In this document: positions 25,750 to 34,879 of the stretch, piece by piece
Position numbering within the stretch: position 1 is the first letter of the stretch
How the letters are laid out: each line of letters starts with the position of its first letter
NCBI GenBank assembly: GCA_963677475.2
Contig: CAXXQD010000021.1
Span: forward strand, 852,667-916,666
From: JABMQB01 sp963677475
GTDB lineage: Bacteria > Bacteroidota > Bacteroidia > Bacteroidales > Prolixibacteraceae
Length of the DNA: 64,000 bases
Reading direction: 5' to 3'
Notes under the pieces: model-generated
Databases searched by the model: none
What the model saw: only the letters and a program-made list of their open reading frames with translations
Told to the model about the DNA's origin: nothing
Program-made: the position numbers and the translations under genes

Positions 25750-26835
25750 TTATTTTGATTTAATGATTGTATTAGACTTCAACTTATTCCGATCGATTTT
25801 TAAATTTTTATTTCTTGGAAATTCGGGTACGATTTGTATTTTTTTGGGCACAAGGTGTTTTTGAAGCTTTGCCTTTAGGATTGTTAGGATTTCGTTTGGC
25901 TCGATCATTTGATTTCGGGATTCAACAACCAAAACAATTTTTTGACCAAACAATTCATCGGGTTCAGAGGTAACGATAACTTTTTGCTGCAAAATACCTT
26001 CAATTTGTTGCTCCAGAATCTCCGGGCTAATTTTAACTCCCCCTGAGTTGATCATATTATCATACCTTCCAAGCCACTTAAAATGTTGGTCATCGATTAA
26101 CTCAACCATATCGTTTGTTGTGATTTTCTCCTTCAAGAAAGGAGCTTTAATAATCAGGCATTTCCGTTCGTCTAATTGAATCTTTACTCCCTTTAATATT
26201 TCAAAATAATCGTCGAGCTCTTGTCCGTTAATCTTTTTTAGTGCAATGTGCGAACAGGTTTCGGTCATCCCAAAGGTTTCGAAAACGTTTGTTGGCAGAT
26301 CTTGTAATTTTTGTTTCAGGGATGTATCAATTTCTGAACCTCCAATAATCAGGGTTTTTAGGTTTTCAAAATTTACATTGCCTTTTAATAAGTTGGAAAC
26401 CTGCATGGGCACCATAGCACAAAAGTCAATGGATTTAAAAGAAGATATGTCGGGAATCCCTTTTGGTTCGCATAGCAACAGGTTCATCCCGGATACAAAA
26501 GCCCGGACCACCATCATTTTTCCGGCAATATATTTAATTGGCAAGCAAAGAAGCGCATTTTGATTTGGTCCAAGTTGAAAAAACTCAGCCGTTAAATTGG
26601 CGGAAGCAATCATTTCCTCTTTCTTCAAGGTTATGTATTTTGCCTTACCAGTGGTCCCTGAACTGGCTTGCGAAATTGAATCGGTTGGCGAAATAAATTC
26701 CACTATAAAACCATAGACTTCTTTTTTCCAGGCTGGTAAATCTTTACTTATAATCTCGTATAAGCAGAAATCAACCAACTCCTGAAGCGAGTAATAGGTA
26801 TTATCCAGTGTGAGCCCCTTAAAAGTAAATTTCAT
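25750..26835 (-). CDS. menE: o-Succinylbenzoate-CoA ligase (MenE)
   Basis: Activates o-succinylbenzoate to its CoA thioester in menaquinone synthesis. The ANL-family motifs are seen: phosphate loop SSGTTGKAKYITL (about 57-69), FETFGMTETCSH, and the hinge/C-terminal region KWLGRYDNMINSGGVKISPE. 361 residues is short for ANL enzymes, as the N-terminal region is reduced. Last gene of the leftward men operon, nine bases after menC. Confidence 0.9.
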   Translation of the reverse strand: MKFTFKGLTLDNTYYSLQELVDFCLYEIISKDLPAWKKEVYGFIVEFISPTDSISQASSGTTGKAKYITLKKEEMIASANLTAEFFQLGPNQNALLCLPIKYIAGKMMVVRAFVSGMNLLLCEPKGIPDISSFKSIDFCAMVPMQVSNLLKGNVNFENLKTLIIGGSEIDTSLKQKLQDLPTNVFETFGMTETCSHIALKKINGQELDDYFEILKGVKIQLDERKCLIIKAPFLKEKITTNDMVELIDDQHFKWLGRYDNMINSGGVKISPEILEQQIEGILQQKVIVTSEPDELFGQKIVLVVESRNQMIEPNEILTILKAKLQKHLVPKKIQIVPEFPRNKNLKIDRNKLKSNTIIKSK

Positions 26836-26844
26836 TTCAACTCT

Positions 26845-27891
26845 TTAAATGTTATTCAGTCTCCAGGTCTTATTGGGATCGTAAAATAATCGATCTGCTT
26901 TTAGTTCTAACGGACAATCTATATTATTGGTATATAAAGCACCGGTTCCAAGTCCCTGGTACATATCGTTTTTAAGGGTTGAAGTCCACTGGGCAATGGC
27001 ATTTAATCCGATATTTGATTCCAAAGCCGATGTTACCCACCAAGCTATTCCTAGATCATCTGCCAATTTGATCCATTCTTCACTTTCTTTAAATCCGCCG
27101 AGAAGAGTAGGTTTCAGGATAATATACGATGGCATGATTTCTTTCAATAGTTCCTGCTTGTTTTTGCACCCATTAATTCCAACCAGTTCTTCGTCGAGGG
27201 CAATAGGCAGTATGTTTTGTGAACAGAGATCCTTCATTTCTTTAATTTGCCCCTGTTTTATTGGCTGTTCAATGGAATGGATATCCAATTCTGCCAATTT
27301 TTTGAGTTTTGTCGCTGCCTCTGCAGGAGCGAAAGCACCGTTGGCATCCACCCTTAATTCCAATTGCTGAATTGAAAAGTGTTTTCGGATATTTTTCAAA
27401 ATCGACAATTCGGTCTCCCAGTTAATTGCCCCGATTTTTAGTTTCAGGCATTTAAAGCCTGCTTTTATTTTTGATTTTACTTGTTCAACCATAAAATCTT
27501 CATCGCCCATCCAAACCAATCCGTTAATCGGAATATATTTTTCTCCTGAAGTAAATGTTGAAGGGAAAAGGATTTTTGAACCTTTCGCCTGGTAATCTAA
27601 AAGCGCTGTTTCAAGGGCAAATTGCAGCGATGGGAAAGCTGGGTAATGAGTTTGTGGGATTTTTCCAAAGCTATTTATTTTGTTTACAAGCGTTGAAATT
27701 TCAGTTTCTATTTTTGATAGATCATCTACACTTAACCCCGGAATAGGAGCGATTTCCCCAATTCCCCTGATGTCAGGGTTATGCTCATCGAAAAGTGATA
27801 AATACCATGAAGTTTTTGACCTAAGAACCCCTCTTGAGGTTCCGGCAGGCGCTTTAAATATCAAATCAATTTTTGAAACGGATGCTTTCAT
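26845..27891 (-). CDS. menC: o-Succinylbenzoate synthase (MenC)
   Basis: Enolase-superfamily dehydratase of 348 residues that converts SHCHC to o-succinylbenzoate. The catalytic lysine is in GFKCLKLKIGA, metal ligands are in LRVDANGAF, HSIEQPI and IALDEELVG, and the second lysine in YIILKPTLLGGF. Follows menA by six bases. Confidence 0.93.
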   Translation of the reverse strand: MKASVSKIDLIFKAPAGTSRGVLRSKTSWYLSLFDEHNPDIRGIGEIAPIPGLSVDDLSKIETEISTLVNKINSFGKIPQTHYPAFPSLQFALETALLDYQAKGSKILFPSTFTSGEKYIPINGLVWMGDEDFMVEQVKSKIKAGFKCLKLKIGAINWETELSILKNIRKHFSIQQLELRVDANGAFAPAEAATKLKKLAELDIHSIEQPIKQGQIKEMKDLCSQNILPIALDEELVGINGCKNKQELLKEIMPSYIILKPTLLGGFKESEEWIKLADDLGIAWWVTSALESNIGLNAIAQWTSTLKNDMYQGLGTGALYTNNIDCPLELKADRLFYDPNKTWRLNNI

Positions 27892-27897
27892 TTCGAG

Positions 27898-28800
27898 TTA
27901 TAAAATAAGCCCAACCCCAAAACTAAGCGAAAATGCAAAAGTGGTTAACGCAAGTTTTTTTAGTTCAATATTTAACTCTGTTGGAATTTTGTTTCCAAGT
28001 ACTGTTTTAATATTTAAAAACAAAAAGGGTAGGGTGAGTAAAAACAACAGTTGATAATACGATTCCCAGAAGATAAGGGTATAAAGCAAACTAATTAAAA
28101 CTGCCATAACAATTAACGAGGTGTGGTAAACCTTGGCATTTTTTTGCCCGAGTCGCACCACCAGGGTTCGTTTCCCGCTGAGGCTGTCGTTTTCAATATC
28201 GCGCATGTTGTTTAGGTTTAACACGCCTGTGCTTAGCAGCCCGATTGCGGCGGCCGGTAATAATGTCCAAACATTAAATTCATTGGTGTGCAAATAATAA
28301 GTTCCACAAACACCAACCAGCCCAAAAAAGAGAAAAACAAATGGATCGCCAAAACCACTGTAACCATAAGGGTTTCTCCCGACAGTATATTTTACGGCAG
28401 CAACAATGGCCGAAATGCCGATGGTTAAAAACAATAGGGAATACAGAAATGGGAGTTTTGTTAAGCCAAAATAAATAAGCAATAATCCTGAAACAAGCGA
28501 TAAAATAATAAAAGTGATTACCAGCTTTTTCATCCCGGCAAGAGAAATTCTCCCAGATTGAACGGTCCTTTCCGGTCCGACACGGTTTTCATTGTCAACA
28601 CCATTTTTCGAATCCCCATAGTCGTTGGCCAGGTTCGAAAGTATTTGTAAAAAAGTGGTTGTAAGGGCAGAAAATAACAAAACAGGCGTTTTAAATTTAC
28701 CTTCGGGAACAGCCAAAAAACTTCCCACAAAAGTGCTTGATAAAGCCAGGGGCAGGGTTCGTAAACGAAAGGCATCAATCCAAATTGCTATTTTATTCAT
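27898..28800 (-). CDS. menA: 1,4-Dihydroxy-2-naphthoate polyprenyltransferase (MenA)
   Basis: 300-residue UbiA-family membrane prenyltransferase with about nine helices that attaches the polyprenyl tail to DHNA. The two Asp-rich motifs are LANDYGDSKNGVDNENR (about 62-78) and NMRDIENDSLSGKRTL (about 197-212). It separates menB and menC in the operon. The following methylation step (MenG/UbiE) is not encoded here. Confidence 0.94.
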   Translation of the reverse strand: MNKIAIWIDAFRLRTLPLALSSTFVGSFLAVPEGKFKTPVLLFSALTTTFLQILSNLANDYGDSKNGVDNENRVGPERTVQSGRISLAGMKKLVITFIILSLVSGLLLIYFGLTKLPFLYSLLFLTIGISAIVAAVKYTVGRNPYGYSGFGDPFVFLFFGLVGVCGTYYLHTNEFNVWTLLPAAAIGLLSTGVLNLNNMRDIENDSLSGKRTLVVRLGQKNAKVYHTSLIVMAVLISLLYTLIFWESYYQLLFLLTLPFLFLNIKTVLGNKIPTELNIELKKLALTTFAFSLSFGVGLIL

Positions 28801-28863
28801 TCAATTACTTGTATTTTGACGTGTAAAGTGCTCAAAGCTTATAGCTTAAAGCTTGAAACTGTT

Positions 28864-29688
28864 TTAAGGCAATTTAGGGTATTTTTTAAAATCAGGCTTT
28901 CTTTTTTCAAGGAAAGCTTTTTTCCCTTCCTGCGCTTCTTCGGTCATATAGTACAACATGGTTGCATTTCCTGCAAATTCCTGGATTCCCACCTGCCCGT
29001 CAAGCTCGGCATTTAATCCGGCTTTGATCATTCGTAAAGCCAAAGGGCTTCTTTCCATCATTTTTTCGCACCACGCAACAGTTGTATCTTCCAAATCTTC
29101 CAGCGGAACGACCTTGTTTACGAGTCCCATTTCAAGGGCTTCCTGTGCTGAATATTGTTCGCATAAAAACCAAATTTCTCGTGCTTTTTTCTGCCCAACA
29201 ACCCTTGCCAGATAGGACGATCCGAACCCTGCGTCGAAGCTGCCAACTTTGGGCCCGGTCTGACCAAAAATAGCATTCTCGGAAGCAATGCTAAGGTCAC
29301 AAACCACATGCAAAACATGGCCTCCTCCAATGGCATAACCATTTACCATTGCCACTACTGGTTTAGGGATTGACCGAATCAGTTTTTGCATGTCGAGAAT
29401 GTTTAACCTCGGCACTCCGTCTTTCCCAATATAGCCTGCAAAACTTTTTACATTTTGATCGCCACCACTACAAAACGCTTTATCACCTTCGCCAGTTAGT
29501 ACAACTACATTTATATCCTGGCTTTCGCGGCAATAGACCATTGCTTCGCACATTTCTTTGGTTGTGTCGGGCGTAAAGGCATTCCTGTACCTTGGCCTGT
29601 TGATGGTTATTTTTCCAATTCCGTTATAATATTCAAATTTTATCTCTTCATATTCTTTAATGGTTTCCCATTTTCGCTTATTTCCCAT
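28864..29688 (-). CDS. menB: 1,4-Dihydroxy-2-naphthoyl-CoA synthase (MenB)
   Basis: Crotonase-fold cyclase of 274 residues that closes the second ring of the naphthoquinone. FCSGGDQNVK, VNGYAIGGGHVLHVVCDLSIA and the signature QTGPKVGSFDAGFGSSYLA are characteristic of MenB rather than a generic enoyl-CoA hydratase. Its start lies inside the menD 3' end (11-base overlap), indicating translational coupling. Confidence 0.96.
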   Translation of the reverse strand: MGNKRKWETIKEYEEIKFEYYNGIGKITINRPRYRNAFTPDTTKEMCEAMVYCRESQDINVVVLTGEGDKAFCSGGDQNVKSFAGYIGKDGVPRLNILDMQKLIRSIPKPVVAMVNGYAIGGGHVLHVVCDLSIASENAIFGQTGPKVGSFDAGFGSSYLARVVGQKKAREIWFLCEQYSAQEALEMGLVNKVVPLEDLEDTTVAWCEKMMERSPLALRMIKAGLNAELDGQVGIQEFAGNATMLYYMTEEAQEGKKAFLEKRKPDFKKYPKLP

Positions 29689-31357
29689 TTTCGCTTTTTA
29701 TATAATTAAAGAAATCTTTTGTTGTTTCGGTATCCCCGTCATCCGGTGTTTCAATTTCCAGTATAACCCGATCTACGTTTTTACCTGTAATTTGTTGGAT
29801 ACTTTGGTTTAATTGTTCTTTTGTATTGCAGTAAATATGTTTAAATCCAAAGGCTTCAGCTATTTTATTCATTTTTACCGGGTGATGGGCTTTAAAAAAG
29901 TCGTTGTAACTTGCATGATCTGAGGGACCTTGAATAAGCTTAAAAATGCCACCGCCTTTATTATTTACAACAATTATCTTAAGATTTTTCGGAAAATCCC
30001 TGTTCCACAGGGCATTCGAATCGTAGATAAAACTCAGGTCGCCCAAAATTGCATAAACCTCACGGTTTGTTTTTGAAGCGATACCTGCGGCTGATGATAA
30101 GCATCCATCGATTCCGGAAGTGCCCCGGTTCGCATAAAATATACGGTTTTTTTGCCCGAAATAGTGAAGGTAACGAACCGCACTACTGTTTCCGGCAATC
30201 ACAATTGCATCTTTAGGGAGGAGTTCACTTATTTTTTCATATACTTTTAAGTCGGAAAAGGGGATGTGTTCTAAATACTCCAGGCTCTTTTTCAAACAGT
30301 TTACATTCTTATTTTTCCAATATTTTTTGAAGCTATTGGCTTTTCCTTCTTTTATTGGAAGTACATTTAATAAACCTGAGGGTGAAATTCTCAGGGTGTT
30401 TTTAAGCAAACGATACGTATCTATTATTCTTTCCGAATCTTCGACAAAATAAAATTCGGCATGTGTTTGTTCCTGTAAGAAATTCTTAAGTTTTTTGGAT
30501 ACCACATGGCCCCCAAAATAAACCACCATTGTTGGTCCCGAATTCGAAATATTCTTATCCGATACATTGATGGAAACATCAGGTGAGCAAATGGTAACTC
30601 CTTTTTGGATGTTTGAAATAGCCTCGGTAAAAACAACAACCCTATGGTCTTTTGCTATCCGTTCGATGGCTTCTTTCAATTCATTATTTGGCGATGATTG
30701 TCCGCAAATAATATAAATAGAATTGGCATTGTTCCAACTTTCCAAAAACTCATTAGGCACTGTATGCTTGTTTTCTTTTTTCTGAATCTCTGGAGTTGGG
30801 ATCAGCTGATTTGCTTTGGGCAGCTCGTCATATAAAGGTTCCCGCAAAGGAATATTAATATGAACCGGGCCATTAAATCCCTTAGTGCTTATTTCATATG
30901 CTTCTCGAATAATTTCTTCGCATTTTTTTATCGCACTGTTCGTGAGGACATCAGCCGGGAATTCAAAACTTTTTTTTATGTTTTTACCGTAGAGATTTGT
31001 TTGATAAATAGTTTGATTGTCTTGCTGACTAATAAGTTCGGGTGGGCGGTCTGCCGTTAATACCAACAGTGGTACTCCCTGAAAATATGCTTCGGCAACT
31101 GCTGGTGCATAGTTTAACGCTGCGGTACCTGAGGTGCAAACAAGAATGCTTGGTTTTTGTGTTTGTAAGGATTTGCCAAGGGCATAATATGCAGCACTTC
31201 GTTCATCCACAATGCTTGTGCATTTTAATCCGAATTTAGCATAAAAGGCATTGGTTAATGGTGCGTTTCTCGACCCCGGCGAAATAACAACATCTTCTAC
31301 TCCGAGCGTAAAAAGTATATCAACAATTTGAACAATATATTGATGCTTGTGCAACAT
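29678..31357 (-). CDS. menD: SEPHCHC synthase (MenD)
   Basis: 559-residue thiamine-diphosphate enzyme that condenses isochorismate with 2-oxoglutarate. The N-terminal signature VVISPGSRNAPLTNAF, VCTSGTAALNYAPAVAEAY (with the cofactor-activating Glu) and the C-terminal ThDP motif AILGDLSFIYDSNALW are all present. Spacing is two bases behind menF and an 11-base overlap into menB. Confidence 0.95.
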   Translation of the reverse strand: MLHKHQYIVQIVDILFTLGVEDVVISPGSRNAPLTNAFYAKFGLKCTSIVDERSAAYYALGKSLQTQKPSILVCTSGTAALNYAPAVAEAYFQGVPLLVLTADRPPELISQQDNQTIYQTNLYGKNIKKSFEFPADVLTNSAIKKCEEIIREAYEISTKGFNGPVHINIPLREPLYDELPKANQLIPTPEIQKKENKHTVPNEFLESWNNANSIYIICGQSSPNNELKEAIERIAKDHRVVVFTEAISNIQKGVTICSPDVSINVSDKNISNSGPTMVVYFGGHVVSKKLKNFLQEQTHAEFYFVEDSERIIDTYRLLKNTLRISPSGLLNVLPIKEGKANSFKKYWKNKNVNCLKKSLEYLEHIPFSDLKVYEKISELLPKDAIVIAGNSSAVRYLHYFGQKNRIFYANRGTSGIDGCLSSAAGIASKTNREVYAILGDLSFIYDSNALWNRDFPKNLKIIVVNNKGGGIFKLIQGPSDHASYNDFFKAHHPVKMNKIAEAFGFKHIYCNTKEQLNQSIQQITGKNVDRVILEIETPDDGDTETTKDFFNYIKSENGK

Positions 31358-31359
31358 TG

Positions 31360-32490
31360 CTAAGGAAGATTTCGGATAACAGACAACAAAGTTTCTGCTT
31401 TAATTTTGGTTTCCTGCCACTCATCTTCCGGAATTGAATCAATGGTAATCCCGCCACCAACAAACAAAGCAAGTTTGTCTTTAAAAACTTTCATGCACCT
31501 TAGGTTTACAAACAAAGATATGGATTTCTCGATTCCGACAGGCCCTAAAAAACCGGTATAATATTCCCGTTCATGCGATTCAATATCCGAAATAAATTTC
31601 ATGGTAATTTCTTTGGGCATACCACACACTGCAGGAGTGGGGTGCAGGCTTTCAATCAGGTTCCCGATTTTGTTTTTAAGCCGATATGTATCGAAATAAA
31701 AATCTGTCCTCAGGTGCAAAAGGTTTCCGGCTTTTTTAGCATACGGACCAATCTGGTTGTAATTGTTCAGTTGATAATCTTTTAATATGCTTCGGATATA
31801 CCAGGTTACATAGTTTTGTTCTTCCCGCTCTTTGTTGTTCCAACTGTTCAGGTTTTCAAATTCGGGATTATATGGCCTGGTTCCGGCTACCGATGCTGTT
31901 TTAAAACTTCCATTTTCGACATAAGCGAGTGGTTCGGGAGTTGCCCCAATCCATAAATGCGGCCCAGCTTTAAATGTGTAAATAAAAGCGTTGGGGTAGG
32001 AGGCGCACAGTTCAGAAAACAGTTGGGTTATTTTTCCCAAATAATTTCCCTCATGGATTTTAACCCGGCTTAGTACTGCCTTATCGAACTTGTTTTCTTT
32101 GATGGCATCGATCAACTCATTTATTTTATCGAGATAGAGGCTTTTTGAAATCTCTTCAGGATAATTGCAATCTGAGCCATTTAAATAATCGACTTTTGTT
32201 TCCTGTAGTATTTTATAGTCATCCTGACCGAGGTTTTTTGTAAACACATAATCAGGTTGGATGAGGAACATGGTATTACAATCGTTTTTTAAAAATGGCG
32301 CAACAAGGAAACCTTTGCTTTCTTTTAGTGCCGATAAATTATTAATTGTTTTTACCCCGGCAGTTTTCTGAACAACCAGTACAGGATCATTGGCATTGGG
32401 CAATTGGTATGCCGCAAATGTAAGGTTGTTTGCCAGGCAAACCGAAATAGCTTCGGGCACTGATACGGTAATTGGTGCTACTTTTTGCAT
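31360..32490 (-). CDS. menF: Isochorismate synthase (MenF)
   Basis: 376-residue chorismate-binding enzyme for the first committed step of menaquinone synthesis. Visible are FDKAVLSRVKIHEG (containing the catalytic lysine), the acidic Mg site HEREYYTGFLGPVG and the C-terminal GGGITIDSIPEDEWQETKIKAETL. EntC-type siderophore isochorismate synthases are similar, but the men gene context settles the role. Located 13 bases after the thioesterase gene. Confidence 0.94.
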   Translation of the reverse strand: MQKVAPITVSVPEAISVCLANNLTFAAYQLPNANDPVLVVQKTAGVKTINNLSALKESKGFLVAPFLKNDCNTMFLIQPDYVFTKNLGQDDYKILQETKVDYLNGSDCNYPEEISKSLYLDKINELIDAIKENKFDKAVLSRVKIHEGNYLGKITQLFSELCASYPNAFIYTFKAGPHLWIGATPEPLAYVENGSFKTASVAGTRPYNPEFENLNSWNNKEREEQNYVTWYIRSILKDYQLNNYNQIGPYAKKAGNLLHLRTDFYFDTYRLKNKIGNLIESLHPTPAVCGMPKEITMKFISDIESHEREYYTGFLGPVGIEKSISLFVNLRCMKVFKDKLALFVGGGITIDSIPEDEWQETKIKAETLLSVIRNLP

Positions 32491-32503
32491 TAAATTGTTT
32501 CCT

Positions 32504-32908
32504 TTAGGCCTTCTCTTTTATACTATTAGTAACCCTTGCTGTCGAAATAAGTTTACCCTTATTGTCGGTAATGTTTACATTCCACACATGGGTAGTTTTG
32601 CCCTGGTGCAATAATTCAGCTTTTGCAATAACCATTCCTTCCCTAATAGTGGATAAATGGTTGGCGCTCACCTGCGATCCAAATACAATGTATTTTTCAA
32701 TATCAACCAAAACAAATGATGCGGCGCTGGCAACTGTTTCTGCCAAAGCAAGCGAAGCCCCGCCATGCAAAAAACCAAGAGGTTGTATTGTTTTATTGGA
32801 AACCGGCATTTGGGCAATCAGGTAATTGTTCCCAGCTTCAATGAATTCTATTTCGAGGTTGCTGATTAAAGTATGGCGGCAAAAATTGTTAATTTCCTCT
32901 ATGGTCAT
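32504..32908 (-). CDS. Hotdog thioesterase, probable DHNA-CoA thioesterase (MenI)
   Basis: 134-residue PaaI/YbgC-like hotdog protein. LGFLHGGASLALAETVASAAS is the catalytic helix with the conserved Glu/Ala pattern of acyl-CoA thioesterases. As first gene of the men operon it most likely hydrolyses 1,4-dihydroxy-2-naphthoyl-CoA, the step between MenB and MenA; that specificity is inferred from position only. Confidence 0.82.
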   Translation of the reverse strand: MTIEEINNFCRHTLISNLEIEFIEAGNNYLIAQMPVSNKTIQPLGFLHGGASLALAETVASAASFVLVDIEKYIVFGSQVSANHLSTIREGMVIAKAELLHQGKTTHVWNVNITDNKGKLISTARVTNSIKEKA

Positions 32909-32934
32909 GAACAGCTATTACTAAATATCCGACT

Positions 32935-32942
32935 CAAAGATA
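32935..32942 (-). promoter_or_regulatory. Candidate -7 promoter element of the men operon
   Basis: Minus-strand TATCTTTG (plus CAAAGATA) fits TAnnTTTG, 27 bases before the first start codon of the operon. No matching -33 element at normal spacing. Confidence 0.35.
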
Positions 32943-33082
32943 AAAATTCCGAACAAAAAACAGGGAATGACAGGAATGAATTATATCAGCATTGCGGTGG
33001 AGTGAAGGTATTAATCTTGGGGGCAGCTTTTATCAAACATTTATGAGGGAAAAGAAGATCTGCTTGAATTTTAAAGGAAAAC

Positions 33083-33109
33083 AAAAAAGAGGCCAGGGGC
33101 GGCCTCTTT
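33083..33109 (-). terminator. Terminator of the peroxiredoxin gene
   Basis: AAAGAGGCC (33086-33094), a six-base loop and GGCCTCTTT (33101-33109) form a perfect nine-pair stem. On the minus strand it runs into six T residues. About 60 bases after the peroxiredoxin stop. Confidence 0.9.
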
Positions 33110-33169
33110 AAGTGAGTAATTTAATTGCTAATTTAAAACTATCTATAAATAAGATGTGCGTTCGATTAT

Positions 33170-33886
33170 TTATTGTTTTTTGTACCACATGTGTGTACCA
33201 ACATTGTAGTATTGCTTTTTAAGTTCCGGATTTTCATCTAGTTCTTTGCTTGGGTAGGGAGAGTAAGGCAGTAAAACATCGCCTCCGGGTGTCCAGTTGG
33301 CAGGGGTTAGCACATCGTTTTCAGCTACAGCTTGCAGTGCTTCCACTGTTCGAACAATTTCATCGATGTTTCTTCCTACTTGCATTGGATAAAAATTGAT
33401 CGTTTGAATTACATTGTCAGGACTAATAATGTATACTCCACGAACATCTTTGGTTGTGCTGGTTTTATCATGGATCATACTGTACAAACGTGAAATCTTT
33501 ACGTCTTCATCGTCAATTAGTGGAAACATAATTTTTACTGATTCCTTTCCAGGAACATTAATTTCTTCGATCGACTTTTTCCACATGGCATGTTGTGATA
33601 CATTGTCGGTTGAAATAATTGCAATTTTTACACCCAGGTCATCAAATTGCTTTTGCATGTGGGCTAGTTGTAATATTTCTGATGTACAAACGGGGGTAAA
33701 ATCCCTTGGGTGGCTAAATAAAATTTTCCAACTATCACCAAAATCAGATGGAAAATTAAGCTTGCCATTCGTGGTATTTGCTTTAAACGAAGGTGCATCG
33801 TCTCCAATAAGTAAAGATTCGCTTTTCTGAGAAATCGCAGTAAGCGAAAAGACTGCCAACACAAGTACTAAAAATATTCGTTTCAT
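33170..33886 (-). CDS. Secreted 1-Cys peroxiredoxin (AhpC/TSA, Prx6-like)
   Basis: 238 residues with a cleavable signal peptide (MKRIFLVLVLAVFSLTAISQ). The peroxidatic Cys67 is in SHPRDFTPVCTSE and no second cysteine is seen, so it is a 1-Cys enzyme needing an external reductant. The long C-terminal extension (WTPGGDVLLPYSPYPSKEL...) matches the Prx6 group. It reduces peroxides, apparently in the periplasm, which is unusual as most Prx6 proteins are cytoplasmic. Monocistronic. Confidence 0.9.
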   Translation of the reverse strand: MKRIFLVLVLAVFSLTAISQKSESLLIGDDAPSFKANTTNGKLNFPSDFGDSWKILFSHPRDFTPVCTSEILQLAHMQKQFDDLGVKIAIISTDNVSQHAMWKKSIEEINVPGKESVKIMFPLIDDEDVKISRLYSMIHDKTSTTKDVRGVYIISPDNVIQTINFYPMQVGRNIDEIVRTVEALQAVAENDVLTPANWTPGGDVLLPYSPYPSKELDENPELKKQYYNVGTHMWYKKQ

Positions 33887-34032
33887 AGCTCAAATTTTTA
33901 AATGGATAATTTACTTGTGCAATATACAATCCTGAGCGAGTTGAAGTCAATCGGTATTTGTACCTAAATTACGTAGGGGATACTACTTAATGTGGATAGA
34001 AATCTGCAAAATCAATACTTCTGCAGTTTATC

Positions 34033-34677
34033 TTAAAACGATAGGTTATTATTTATGGCATACCGAATAAGTTCGGCAGTAGTACTGATTGTGAGTTTTG
34101 ATTGAATATTATTTTTGTGAGTTTCAACGGTTCGGGGACTAATATTTAAAGTGTTTGCAATTTCTTTATAAGATAAGCCATCTGCAAAAAGATTTAAAAC
34201 TTCAATTTCCCGGTTGCTCAAAATTTGCTTAATATTTTTATCCTCTTTATTTTTTTTCAATTTTTCAGAAACACGGCAGTTTAACCTGCAATTTTCAGGA
34301 TTTTCAAAAAATAACCCTCCGCTTCCAACTTTTTTAATGGCTTCAACCAATTCTTCTTCACTGTTTTCTTTCCAAATAATACCTCTTACTCCGTTAACTA
34401 TTGCCTCGGGTATGTTAATATTTGTGGAACAGTCTAATAACAGCAAAATCGGTATTTTTGGGTGAGATGAATATATTCTTTTACAAATAGAGTTAATATT
34501 TGCGCTGGGGAGCGACAAGTTAATGATGATAATATCGGTGTCTTTCTTGCGTACCAGCCTTAATAATTCATCCGTATTAAGGGCTTTTCCCACAATTGAA
34601 AATTTTGGTTCCTGATCAATAATAAGTGCTAATCCTTTTTGAATTAGTGCAAATTCATTTAACAAAAGTAATTTCAT
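34033..34677 (-). CDS. LuxR/NarL-type regulator with a non-canonical receiver
   Basis: 214 residues: receiver-like domain (1-115) and a LuxR helix-turn-helix (about 150-212; LSNREIEVLNLFADGLSYKEIANTLNISPRTVETHKNNI). In the receiver, the acidic pocket after strand 1 reads NE (LLLLNEFALIQKG) instead of DD, and the phosphoacceptor Asp is Asn53 (DIIIINLSLP). The switch lysine is kept (GIIWKENSEEEL). It probably cannot be phosphorylated normally, so DNA binding may be constitutive or ligand-controlled. It lies 200 bases downstream of the kinase gene, with two perfect dyads in between. Confidence 0.85.
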   Translation of the reverse strand: MKLLLLNEFALIQKGLALIIDQEPKFSIVGKALNTDELLRLVRKKDTDIIIINLSLPSANINSICKRIYSSHPKIPILLLLDCSTNINIPEAIVNGVRGIIWKENSEEELVEAIKKVGSGGLFFENPENCRLNCRVSEKLKKNKEDKNIKQILSNREIEVLNLFADGLSYKEIANTLNISPRTVETHKNNIQSKLTISTTAELIRYAINNNLSF

Positions 34678-34759
34678 AGTAGCCCCCGGTACATTCCAAT
34701 TAACAGTATCAATCCCAAATTATTATGTTAGAAAGTTACATTATAAAAGCCTGGCCAAC

Positions 34760-34776
34760 ATACAATTTCATTGTAT
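34760..34776. promoter_or_regulatory. Perfect dyad upstream of the LuxR-type gene
   Basis: ATACAAT-TTC-ATTGTAT: seven-base arms, three-base spacer, centred about 90 bases before the regulator start. Operator candidate. Confidence 0.35.
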
Positions 34777-34805
34777 TGATAACCAAAAATTTTGATTGCA
34801 AGGCA

Positions 34806-34829
34806 TTTTGTTCAAATAATCGAACAAAA
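34806..34829. promoter_or_regulatory. Second perfect dyad between kinase and LuxR-type gene
   Basis: TTTTGTTC, eight-base spacer, GAACAAAA: eight-base perfect arms, about 50 bases past the kinase stop. There is no T-run, so an operator is more likely than a terminator. Confidence 0.35.
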
Positions 34830-34879
34830 CAGGACATTATTCTATAAAATCCCCAAAAAAATGCACAAAATAGTTGAAT

